From Streptomyces sp. NBC_01351 (GTDB taxonomy: Bacteria > Actinomycetota > Actinomycetes > Streptomycetales > Streptomycetaceae): a DNA stretch of 64,000 nt. The notes below the pieces were generated by a model, which ran no database searches, was not told where the DNA came from, and saw only the letters and a program-made list of their open reading frames with translations. Positions 40,541-48,280 of the stretch are shown in pieces. Each line of letters starts with the position of its first letter. Position 1 is the stretch's first letter. The stretch covers positions 8,127,501-8,191,500 of the forward strand of contig NZ_CP108356.1 in NCBI RefSeq assembly GCF_036237315.1. The letters are read 5' to 3'. The translations under genes and the position numbers were made by a program.

Positions 40541-41119
40541 ATGGACGCCGAACTCGTAGGACTCCTCGACAGCATCGGGCCACGGCTGCGCGCCCTGCGG
40601 CGCGACCGCGGCCTCACCCTCGAAACCCTCGCGCAGGACACTGGGATCTCCGTGAGCACGCTGTCGCGCTTGGAGTCGGGCCGGCGGCGTCCGACGCTCG
40701 ACCTCCTCATTCCGCTCGCCAGGGCGCACCGCGTCGCGCTGGACCAGCTGGTGGCGGCCCCGGCCACCGGTGATCCGCGGGTCCACCTGACACCGCGGAG
40801 CCGGGAGCGCGGAAGCGTCCTCGTCCCGCTGACGCAGTACCCGGGCCGGGTCCAGGTCTTCAAGCAGGTCCTCGCGTACCGCGAACCGAGGCTGGTGACC
40901 CACGCCGGTTACGAATGGCTCTACGTACTCGCCGGGGAGCTCCGCCTCATCCTCGGGGAGCGCGAGGTCACCCTCCGACCGGGTGAGGTGGCCGAGTTCG
41001 ACACCGGCGAACCGCACTGGTTCGGCCCCGCCGGCCGCGAAGCGGTGGAGATCCTGCACCTCTTCGGCCCCCACGGAGACCAGGCCGTCATCCGCACCGG
41101 CCAGACGACGAGCGGCTGA
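40541..41119 (+). CDS. XRE-family regulator with C-terminal cupin domain
   Basis: Residues ~8-65 form an XRE helix-turn-helix (LRALRRDRGLTLETLAQDTGISVSTLSRLESGRRRPTLDLLIPLARAHRV). Residues ~110-185 form a cupin (THAGYEWLYVLAGELRLILGEREVTLRPGEVAEFDTGEPHWFGPAG), which normally senses a small molecule. It is divergent from the MFS exporter across 95 bp with an inverted repeat, so it likely represses the exporter and itself. The ATG at 40541 is preferred; the longer frame would run through the operator. The ligand is unknown. Confidence 0.87.
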   Translation: MDAELVGLLDSIGPRLRALRRDRGLTLETLAQDTGISVSTLSRLESGRRRPTLDLLIPLARAHRVALDQLVAAPATGDPRVHLTPRSRERGSVLVPLTQYPGRVQVFKQVLAYREPRLVTHAGYEWLYVLAGELRLILGEREVTLRPGEVAEFDTGEPHWFGPAGREAVEILHLFGPHGDQAVIRTGQTTSG

Positions 41120-41314
41120 GAACGCCGCTTCCGGGCCGTGGAGGGCCTACTCAAGAAGAACGACGAAAAGCCAGACGAGTCATTTCGATGTGATCGTTAG
41201 TGGTCGTAAGCGATCAGGGATCGTGTGACGGGCTGGCCGGTCTAGTGGTTGTGCCAGATCGCGGCGGCCATCGCCAGGATGCGCTGGGCGACGCGGACGG
41301 CGACGCCTTCGCCA

Positions 41315-41857
41315 TCAGCGAGTGGTTGTGACGTACTGGTCCGACGACAACTCGAACACCCTTACTCGCCGACCGCCGGTGGGATTGACGGTCTCACGGA
41401 CCGGATGCATCCCCAGTTTGGTCATGATCCGTTCGGAGGCGTCGTTGCCCACTTGAGTGATGCTGACGATCCGCTCCAGCCCTCGCTCTTCGAACCCGAA
41501 CCGTACAGCGGCCGCGGCGGCCTCGGTGGCCAAGCCCTGCCCCCAGTGGGAACGTCCGAGCCGCCAGCCGACCTCAACCGCCGGCAGTACCTCCGGCAAG
41601 AAGTCGGGTACCGAAAGCCCGGTGAAGCCGGCCAGCTTGCCAGTGGACCGGATCTCCACGGCGAACAGGCCGAAGCCCTGTGACTCCCACTCGCTTTCCC
41701 ATGCCTGGACCCCGCCGCGAGTCTGCTGTTCGTCACGGACGCTGCCGTCACGGATCCACCGCATGACCTCGGGGTCGGCATTGATGGCAGCCATGGGCGC
41801 AACGTCTTCCTCGCGCCAGCGCCGCAGGATCAAACGGGGAGTCTCAAGCGTGACCAT
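41315..41857 (-). CDS. GNAT-family N-acetyltransferase
   Basis: The 180-residue protein is a RimJ/RimL-type acetyltransferase: LETPRLILRRWREEDVAPMAAINADPEVMRWI at the N-terminus, VEVGWRLGRSHWGQGLATEAAAAAVRFGFEE with the acetyl-CoA loop (W-G-x-G-L-A), and RIVSITQVGNDASERIMTKLGM. It transfers acetyl groups from acetyl-CoA to an amine; the target is unknown. The ATG at 41857 is chosen by family start; a longer frame exists. An apparently intact IS sits 55 bp upstream and may have displaced its promoter. Confidence 0.87.
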   Translation of the reverse strand: MVTLETPRLILRRWREEDVAPMAAINADPEVMRWIRDGSVRDEQQTRGGVQAWESEWESQGFGLFAVEIRSTGKLAGFTGLSVPDFLPEVLPAVEVGWRLGRSHWGQGLATEAAAAAVRFGFEERGLERIVSITQVGNDASERIMTKLGMHPVRETVNPTGGRRVRVFELSSDQYVTTTR

Positions 41858-41911
41858 CCAATCATTCTGGATCACAAATGGGCTCTCCACCAGGCACTTT
41901 CGATACACGCC

Positions 41912-42968
41912 CTAACGAGCTCGTGCATGGTTGGCGGTGCGACGCTGGATCTTGATCCCTGATCATGTTCGTGTGGTGGGAACGGGACTCGTGCAGCGAT
42001 CATCAGCGACCGGAGGATCACAGGTCTATCGGCCGAGGTGATCACCGAACTCGTCGCCGAGGTCGGTCCGTTATGGCATGAACGGCATCAGGCGGGACTG
42101 GAGTCCAGGCCACGCAAGCGGGCCGTGGGCGCCGGGGCAAAGCACAAGCTGGTCTTTGTCGACCGGCTCCTGGCCACGCTCGTCCACCTTCGCCACGGTG
42201 CCACTCACGACGTGCTGGCCTGCTGGTTCGGTGTCGACCGGTCCACGATCACCCGCGCTATCGGCGAGGTGCGGCCCCTGCTCGCAACCCGCGGCTGCAC
42301 CATCGCCACCGGCGTCCGGCTCCGCACCCTCGCCGAAGTCATCGACCACCTCGGCGCCAGCGGACAGACCGGAATCATCGACGGCACCGAGATCCGCGTC
42401 CGCAGGCCCGCCGCCAGCCGCAAGGACCGGGAGAAGTTCATCTCCGGCAAGAACAAGCAGAACGCAGTCAAAGCCATGATCCTCACCGACGCCAGCGGCA
42501 GGCTCCTGTTCTGCAGTCCAGCCCAGCCGGCAAGCTGTGCCGACATCACCCACGCCCGACAGTTAGGCCTGGTCAAACACCTGACTGACGGCCCGGCCGT
42601 GGAAATCCTCGCCGACGCCGGCTACCAGGGCCTGGGCGCCCAGACCGGCGGCCGCGTCGTGACACCACCGCACCGCAAGTTCAAGAAGAACCCACCGGAC
42701 TGGTACGAGGAGATCTACGAGCGCCAGCGCAAGGCACACTCTTCACGCCGGATCCGGATCGAGCACGGCATCGCACACCTCAAGAACTGGCGAGCACTCG
42801 CCCGCCACCTCGGCCGCCGCGAGCACATGAGCGACACCATCCAAGCCGTCGCCGGACTGCTCTCACACCAGCAGACCGCCACCCGCAGGGCCTGTCAGCC
42901 ACAGTGACCACCGGGCCGACCTTGCACCTTTCGACGTGCCACAGCCAACCATGCACGAGGTCGTTAGG
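41912..42968 (+). mobile_element. Apparently intact IS of IS5 type
   Basis: The ends form inverted repeats: the left reads ctaacgagctcgtgcatggt and the right, reversed, reads CTAACGACCTCGTGCATGGT. Both flanks carry gcc next to the repeats, possibly a 3-bp target duplication. The element is about 1057 bp and encodes one transposase. It is the only IS in the window that looks whole. Confidence 0.75.
42038..42907 (+). CDS. IS5-family DDE transposase
   Basis: The 289-residue protein has an N-terminal HTH region (RLLATLVHLRHGATHDVLACWFGVDRSTITRAIGEVRPLL). The DDE catalytic domain follows: GIIDGTEIRVRRPAA (first D), FISGKNKQNAVKAMILTD, VEILADAGYQGLG (second D) and RIRIEHGIAHLKNWRALARHL (E). The frame is open upstream to about 41966 (GLSAE precedes V), so a non-standard start or a start at GTG 42038 is possible. 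It sits inside the inverted repeats at 41912 and 42968. All catalytic positions are present, so it may be active. Confidence 0.8.
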   Translation: MITELVAEVGPLWHERHQAGLESRPRKRAVGAGAKHKLVFVDRLLATLVHLRHGATHDVLACWFGVDRSTITRAIGEVRPLLATRGCTIATGVRLRTLAEVIDHLGASGQTGIIDGTEIRVRRPAASRKDREKFISGKNKQNAVKAMILTDASGRLLFCSPAQPASCADITHARQLGLVKHLTDGPAVEILADAGYQGLGAQTGGRVVTPPHRKFKKNPPDWYEEIYERQRKAHSSRRIRIEHGIAHLKNWRALARHLGRREHMSDTIQAVAGLLSHQQTATRRACQPQ

Positions 42969-43263
42969 CCTCCCGCTTGCGTTCCATCGCGCCCTGCGCG
43001 GCGCTCTGGGTGGTGGCCGTAGACGCACTCACATATTGCCCTCGGACAGCACCCCGGCTTGCCGGGCAGCGACGGCTCACCAGCAACTCACATATTCCGA
43101 CCGTGCTGCGGCTGAATCACCAACAGCATCTGGAAGAGCGGTCAGAACCGAGGTTGGCGCTTGGATGCGGCCGTGGGCCGGCGTGGCGCCGTAGCGACAC
43201 CCGCAGGTGTCCGGCGCTTCTGGCCGCGGAGTGACCGGCGCTCGGCAAGACGCCGGCACCGGG

Positions 43264-43944
43264 TCAGCGGGGGCGTGGTGGGACCAGGCCGGCTTCGTAC
43301 GCGGAGATGGCCGCCTCCACCCGGTTGCGCGCGCCCAGTTTCGCGAGGACCGCGCTGACGTGGGCCTTCACCGTCCCCTCGACCAGGTGGAGGCGGCTCG
43401 CGATCTCCGCGTTGGACAGCCCCGTTCCGAGTCCGGCCAGCACCTCGCGCTCTCGTTCCGTCAGCCGATCCAGTGAGCGGTGGGGGTGTGCCGCCCGGTG
43501 GGCGCGCAGTCCGGCGATGACCCGGGCGGCAACGCGCGGCGACAGGTAGGCTCCGCCGGCTCCCACCGCGCGTACTCCGGTGAGCAGTTCTCTCGGGTCG
43601 TCCGCCTTCAGCAGGAAGCCGTCGGCGCCCTCCTCCAGGGCGCGGGTGACGTACTCGTCCTGGCCGAAGGTCGTCAGCATGATCACACCGACCGCCGTCG
43701 GCTCCCGCTGGAGCCGCGCCACTGCCGACAGGCCGTCCAGGCCGGGCATCTGGATGTCCAACAGGACTACGTCCGGCCGGTGTTGGCGGGTGAGCGCTAT
43801 GGCCTCGTGTCCATCGCCTGCCTCGGCGACCACCTCGACGTGCGGGTCCCGGGCCAGGATGGCCCGCACACCCGCCCGGACCATCGCCTCGTCGTCGGCC
43901 ACCAGGACCCGGACCGGTCGGCTGTTCGGTGTCTTCTCTTCCAC
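43264..43944 (-). CDS. NarL/LuxR-family response regulator
   Basis: The 226-residue protein has a receiver domain (VRVLVADDEAMVRAGVRAIL with the acidic pair; phospho-Asp in RPDVVLLDIQMPGLDG; Thr in VIMLTTFGQDEYV; Lys in FLLKADDP). A LuxR HTH follows (LTEREREVLAGLGTGLSNAEIASRLHLVEGTVKAHVSAVLAKL). It is activated by phosphorylation and binds DNA. The histidine kinase at 46099 is the likely partner, although the two are divergent with an ABC transporter between. The gene may control that transporter. The start fits the family. Confidence 0.88.
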   Translation of the reverse strand: MEEKTPNSRPVRVLVADDEAMVRAGVRAILARDPHVEVVAEAGDGHEAIALTRQHRPDVVLLDIQMPGLDGLSAVARLQREPTAVGVIMLTTFGQDEYVTRALEEGADGFLLKADDPRELLTGVRAVGAGGAYLSPRVAARVIAGLRAHRAAHPHRSLDRLTEREREVLAGLGTGLSNAEIASRLHLVEGTVKAHVSAVLAKLGARNRVEAAISAYEAGLVPPRPR

Positions 43945-44194
43945 TCGGTGAGCCTACGGGTGGCACGCCTCCGCGCGACGGCGTGCTCCGGAGATCCGTC
44001 CCTGGGAGGGGCGCACCCCCGACGAAAGGCAGGGTGCCGCTGCCGTTCGACCGATGGGCCCCGGCGCCGCGGACTTCTAGCGTCGCTTGCGTACGGGAAA
44101 CGCGGTGGCCGCCCCCGGGCCAGGCCCACCATGCGTCGGTCGGTGCGCGCCGCCGTCGACTTCCGTATTCCGCGACCGACAGCGAAGGAACTCC

Positions 44195-45157
44195 GTGATC
44201 ACCCTCCGAGGACTCACCAAACGCTACGGCGGCACCCTCGCCGTGGACGACCTGACATTCGATATCCAGGCCGGCCGCGTGACCGGCTTCCTCGGCCCCA
44301 ACGGGGCCGGGAAGTCCACCACGATGCGCATGATTCTCGGCCTGGACCACCCGACCCGCGGGCGAGCTCTGATCGCCGGCCGGCCTTATGCGGACCTGCG
44401 GCGGCCGCTGTGCGCGGTCGGAGCGATGCTGGACGCCCGGGCCGTCCACCCGGCCCGTTCCGGCCGCGCGCACCTCGTCGCCCAGGCCCGGGCCAACGGC
44501 ATCCCCGTACGCCGTGTGGACGAGGTGCTGGAGACGGTGGGTCTGACCAAGGCAGCCAGGCGGCCGGCCGGCACGTATTCGCTCGGCATGAGCGGGCGCC
44601 TCGGGGTGGCGGGTGCCCTGCTCGGCGATCCGCCGGTGCTCGTCCTGGACGAGCCGGTCAACGGCCTCGACCCGGACGGCGTGCGGTGGATCCGCCGGCT
44701 CGTGCGCGACCGGGCGGCGGAAGGGCGCACCGTCTTCCTCTCCAGCCACCTGATGAGCGAGATGCAGCTGACGGCCGATCACCTCGTCGTCATCGGACGG
44801 GGCCGGCTGCTGAGCGATACCTCCATGACGGAGTTCCTCGCCGCCGCATCCCCCGCGTCGGCGCGCGCCTCGGTGCCCGACCCGGAGGAACGGGCGACGC
44901 TGGTCCGCCGCCTGATGACGGCTCCCGGGGTGAGCGTCGAGACGTCCGTATCCGGCGAACTCGCCGTCGAGGGCCGGACCGCCGCTGAGATCGGCGATCT
45001 CGCCCACCAATGCGGGGTCCGGCTGCACCAACTGAGTGATGTCCGGGTCTCGCTGGAGCAGGCGTACATGGACCTGACCGCCCGCAGCGTCGAGTACGCA
45101 ACGGGCGGCAGCGGCACGGATACGACGGTCGCAGCGAACGAAGGGGTACGACAGTGA
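44195..45157 (+). CDS. ABC transporter ATP-binding protein, ABC-2 drug/bacteriocin type
   Basis: The 320-residue ATPase has Walker A GFLGPNGAGKSTTMRMILGL, a signature region YSLGMSGRLGVAGALLG (a variant of LSGGQ), and Walker B PVLVLDEPVNGLDPDGV. A switch His follows in VFLSSHLMSEM. A C-terminal extension of ~90 residues is typical of drug-type ABC-2 ATPases. The GTG at 44195 follows an AAGGAA site. It overlaps the permease gene by 4 bp, forming one operon. Substrate classes include antibiotics and peptides; the actual substrate is unknown. Confidence 0.88.
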   Translation: MITLRGLTKRYGGTLAVDDLTFDIQAGRVTGFLGPNGAGKSTTMRMILGLDHPTRGRALIAGRPYADLRRPLCAVGAMLDARAVHPARSGRAHLVAQARANGIPVRRVDEVLETVGLTKAARRPAGTYSLGMSGRLGVAGALLGDPPVLVLDEPVNGLDPDGVRWIRRLVRDRAAEGRTVFLSSHLMSEMQLTADHLVVIGRGRLLSDTSMTEFLAAASPASARASVPDPEERATLVRRLMTAPGVSVETSVSGELAVEGRTAAEIGDLAHQCGVRLHQLSDVRVSLEQAYMDLTARSVEYATGGSGTDTTVAANEGVRQ

Positions 45158-45978
45158 CCACGACCACGACCGCGACGACGACACCCGACAAGCGGACGGC
45201 CCCGCCCCGGGCCGTGTCCCCGGGCCGAGGCACCCCTGATGGCTTCGCCGGGGCGGTCGCCTGCGAGTGGACCAAACTGTGGTCGGTCCGAGCCCCCTAC
45301 TTGTGTCTCCTGGCGGGCCTCACGATGACCGGGGTGTTCACCTCCTACTACGCCTCGATCGCCCGTATCAACGGGCACCCGGTCGAGCCGGTCGGGAACG
45401 CGGCGGCATCCTCCGCCGTCCTCGTCCAATTCGCCGTCGTCGTCCTGGCCACGGTCGCGGTGACCTCCGAGTACTCGACGGGGAGCGTGCGGGCTTCGCT
45501 GCTGTGGGTGCCGCGACGGCACCGGGTGCAGGCGGCGAAGGCGCTGGTCGTAGGCGTGGTCGCGTTCGTCGCCGGCACCGTCTTCGCAGTCGTGGGCACG
45601 GCGGTGGCCTGGGGTCCGTTTGGCGGACGAGCCTCCTTTGAGGCCGGCACGGTCCTCGGGCAGGTCCTGGCCGTCGGCGTCTACCAGGGCCTGGTTGCCG
45701 TGCTGACCGTCGGGGTGGCCTTCGCCGCGCGGCACCCGGCCGGCGCACTGTCGATCCTCGTCACGCTCCTGTGGGCGCTGCCGAGCATGCTCCTCGGGCT
45801 CGGCAGCCCGGCACTCGCGGCCGTCAACGCCTATCTGCCGCACGGCGCGGGAGATTACTTCATGCGCGTGAGCGCCGGGGCCCCGTACACGCCGGCGATA
45901 GCGGTTGTGATCGTGGCGGCGTGGGCCGCGGCGGCGCACCTGGTCGGCCTGTGCGTGCTGCGCCGCCGGGACGCCTGA
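45154..45978 (+). CDS. ABC-2 type permease
   Basis: The 274-residue protein begins with a Thr-rich cytosolic segment, then has six hydrophobic helices (LCLLAGLTMTGVFTSYY, AVLVQFAVVVLATVAVTSEYSTG, ALVVGVVAFVAGTVFAVVG, GLVAVLTVGVAFAARHP, LVTLLWALPSMLLG, AIAVVIVAAWAAAAHLVGL). The motif TSEYSTGSVRASL is characteristic of ABC-2 permeases in actinomycetes. GTGA overlap with the ATPase gene shows coupling. It forms the membrane part of the exporter. The histidine kinase gene follows after 120 bp. Confidence 0.86.
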   Translation: MTTTTTATTTPDKRTAPPRAVSPGRGTPDGFAGAVACEWTKLWSVRAPYLCLLAGLTMTGVFTSYYASIARINGHPVEPVGNAAASSAVLVQFAVVVLATVAVTSEYSTGSVRASLLWVPRRHRVQAAKALVVGVVAFVAGTVFAVVGTAVAWGPFGGRASFEAGTVLGQVLAVGVYQGLVAVLTVGVAFAARHPAGALSILVTLLWALPSMLLGLGSPALAAVNAYLPHGAGDYFMRVSAGAPYTPAIAVVIVAAWAAAAHLVGLCVLRRRDA

Positions 45979-46098
45979 CGCTGCGTCGGGACCGGCCCGG
46001 ACACCACCCGGCGCGCACCGTGTCGTCGGCGTCCGGGCCCGTCCCGCAGAATCGACCGGGTAGGTCAGGACATCCGACGGAGGGACGGTCGACGCACC

Positions 46099-47796
46099 GT
46101 GCTGCACACGCGCATACCCCTACCCCCGGCCAAGTCGGTGCTCGTCGACGTGGCCCTGTGGGGCGTGCTCGCCGCCTCGACCGGCTACGGGTTCCGGGAT
46201 GCGGGCGCGGCCTCGCCGGTCTGGGACCTGCTCCTTCCGTTGGCCGTCCTGGCGGTGGCCGTGCCGCTGTCCCGCCGTCGGCCGGGGTCCGCGGTCGTCC
46301 TGGTCAACGGGCTGTGCGCGCTCGGCCTGGCCGACTCCGCGACCCCCGCCAACGCCCACGTCCTGTCGCTGGCCGCCGTGAGTTGTCTGCTGGGCGCCCG
46401 GGTCACCGCGGCCCGGAGCCCGCTGCTGGTGCTTGCCGGGTGCCTCGCCGTCGATGTGGCGACGTGCGCCGTGCTGGGGGTGCAGGCCGTGTGGTGGTTC
46501 TGGGCGCTGACCGTGCTGCCCGCCGCCCTCCTGCTGCCGTGGCTGGCCGGACGGCACTGGCGCGGCCGACGCGAACTCGTACGGGAAGGCTGGCGGTTGG
46601 CCCGGAGCCTGGAAGAGCGCCAGCACCTGGTCGCGGAGCGGGCGCGGCTGACCGAACGCGCGGACATCGCAGCCGATATGCACGACTCGCTCGGCCATGC
46701 CCTGAGCCTGGTCGCCCTGCGTGCCGGAGCCCTGGAGCTCTCCCCCGACCTCACCGACAGCGATCGGGCCGATCTCGCCGAGCTGCGGGGCACGATCGCG
46801 GACGCCGTCGAACAGCTGCGGGAGACCGTTGCCGTCCTGCACGATCCGCCAGGAACGGACGCGGCCCTGACCGTAAGGGACACCGTCGAAGACCTCCTCG
46901 GCCGGGCGGTCGCCTCCGGGGTGCCGGTGCGGTGGGAGAGATCCGGGCCGGTGCCCGCGCTCTCGCCCTTGGTCGAACGCGGGATGTACCGGGTGGTGCA
47001 GGAGGCCCTCACCAACGCCGTGAAGCACGCGCCGGGCGGACCGGTGAAGGTCGGGTTCACTCACGGGGCCGACCGCACCAGGGTGAGCATCGTGAACATG
47101 GCCCCGTCGGCCGACGGACCGCCGGCGGACCATGCGGAGGGCACGCAGGCCCGCGTCGGTGGGCGGGGGCTGACGGGTCTTGGGGAGCGGGTGACGGTTC
47201 TGGGCGGTTCGTTGCGGACCGGCCCGTACCAGGGCGGGTTTCGCGTCACCGCCGTCCTCCCGCACCAGCCCCCATCCCGCCCGTCGACACCGGCGCCGAC
47301 GACCCGAGCGGGGTTCAGACTGCCCGCATGGACCCGAGGGACCCAAGACCATTCTGCCTGGCCGTCCGAGAAGGCTCCCCATCCGGCCCCGGACACGGAG
47401 GTCACACCCCTGGAGTCCGCCCGCCGCCTCGCCGCGGCCCGACGCGACGCCCGCCGACGTTCGGTCGCCGCCTTCGCGGCCCCCTTGGCCGCGGCCGCGT
47501 TTCTCGTGCCCTCCGCCGTCTACCTGGCCTGGCAGCTGACGACGAGCGTGCTGCCGCCGACCCGGTTCGAGGAGCTGCAGCCCGGCCGGCCCCGCACCGA
47601 ACTCGCTCCTCTGCTGCCGGCCCGCGCCTTCCCCCACCCGCCCGACCACGCCCGTACCGCACCCCGGCCGTCCGGCACCACCTGTGAGTTCTACCGCTCC
47701 GGCCGCGACTTGCTGGACCAGGTCGACCTCTACCGGCTCTGCTGGGACCGCGACACGCTGGTGGCGAAGGACACGGTGCCCGCGAACCGGCCCTGA
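46099..47796 (+). CDS. Histidine kinase with an extra C-terminal membrane-anchored domain
   Basis: The 565-residue protein has an N-terminal four- to five-helix membrane region (VLAASTGYGF, LLLPLAVLAVAVPL, LLVLAGCLAVDVA, WALTVLPAALLLPWLA). A HisKA_3 domain follows (ADIAADMHDSLGHALSLVALRAG, His in H-D), then an ATPase domain (MYRVVQEALTNAVKHAP, GRGLTGLGERVTVLGGSL). Unusually it continues ~165 residues: a linker, a membrane helix (FAAPLAAAAFLVPSAVYLAWQL) and a small domain (FEELQPGRPRTELAPLLPAR, CEFYRSGRDLLDQVDLYRLCW). This could be a fusion with a separate sensor protein. The response regulator at 43264 is the likely partner. The ABC genes lie upstream. Confidence 0.85.
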   Translation: MLHTRIPLPPAKSVLVDVALWGVLAASTGYGFRDAGAASPVWDLLLPLAVLAVAVPLSRRRPGSAVVLVNGLCALGLADSATPANAHVLSLAAVSCLLGARVTAARSPLLVLAGCLAVDVATCAVLGVQAVWWFWALTVLPAALLLPWLAGRHWRGRRELVREGWRLARSLEERQHLVAERARLTERADIAADMHDSLGHALSLVALRAGALELSPDLTDSDRADLAELRGTIADAVEQLRETVAVLHDPPGTDAALTVRDTVEDLLGRAVASGVPVRWERSGPVPALSPLVERGMYRVVQEALTNAVKHAPGGPVKVGFTHGADRTRVSIVNMAPSADGPPADHAEGTQARVGGRGLTGLGERVTVLGGSLRTGPYQGGFRVTAVLPHQPPSRPSTPAPTTRAGFRLPAWTRGTQDHSAWPSEKAPHPAPDTEVTPLESARRLAAARRDARRRSVAAFAAPLAAAAFLVPSAVYLAWQLTTSVLPPTRFEELQPGRPRTELAPLLPARAFPHPPDHARTAPRPSGTTCEFYRSGRDLLDQVDLYRLCWDRDTLVAKDTVPANRP

Positions 47797-47889
47797 CCGC
47801 GCTGGCGGCGGGCCGTCCGCCGGGGCCGTGACCCCGGGTGCGCTCGACGGTCCAGGCCCAGCGCATGTCTGCCCCGGGGCGGGTCGGGG

Positions 47890-48226
47890 GAGCGAGGTAG
47901 GGGTGTGAGGGCGGGTGTTCGGTGGGGACGTGGCTGTACTCGGCGCCGTCCACGCGCAGTAGGTACTCCTCACGTAGTCGGCGGGCTGCACCCCGAGGTC
48001 GGCCGTCGCGGACCCCAGCGCTACGGCTACCTGGCAGCGCCACCCGGACGGCGTCCATTTCTGGGCGATCAGGGAGGCCTTGGCCTCCTGGCCGTCGGGG
48101 CGGGTCAGCCGGACCGGTGGGGGAGGCGGCCGGGTCAGGTTTGCGGGTCTTGTGCTCGGCATTGGCGGCTTTACGCCGCGCGGTGATGTCCTTGGCGGCT
48201 CGGCGATGGACCGTACGCGCGCCCAC
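47890..48226 (-). pseudogene. Decayed gene, copy 2 (paralogous to 30116-30350)
   Basis: Leftward frames give RAAKDITARRKAANAEHKTR, then PPPVRLTRPDGQEAKASL and AQKWTPSGWRCQVAVALGS, then EYLLRVDGAEYSHVPTEHPP, with two frame changes between. The same blocks occur at 30116-30350. A common ancestral gene with a basic N-terminus is likely. The family is unknown, and the gene cannot be translated whole. Confidence 0.55.
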
Positions 48227-48280
48227 GAGTAGAGGTGGAGGCTGGTCGGCGCCGTCAACGTCGGCCCGCTGCCGGCCTTC

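Noticed and set aside
43142..45184. 680-codon minus-strand open frame
   Set aside because: It crosses the ABC ATPase and response regulator genes; composition is low-complexity and no motif is seen.
46120..48258. 712-codon minus-strand open frame
   Set aside because: It runs antisense to the histidine kinase, is rich in Arg/Pro/Gly and has no family features. The GC-rich coding bias of the real gene creates it. Only its last ~330 bp at the 48 kb side overlap a decayed gene.
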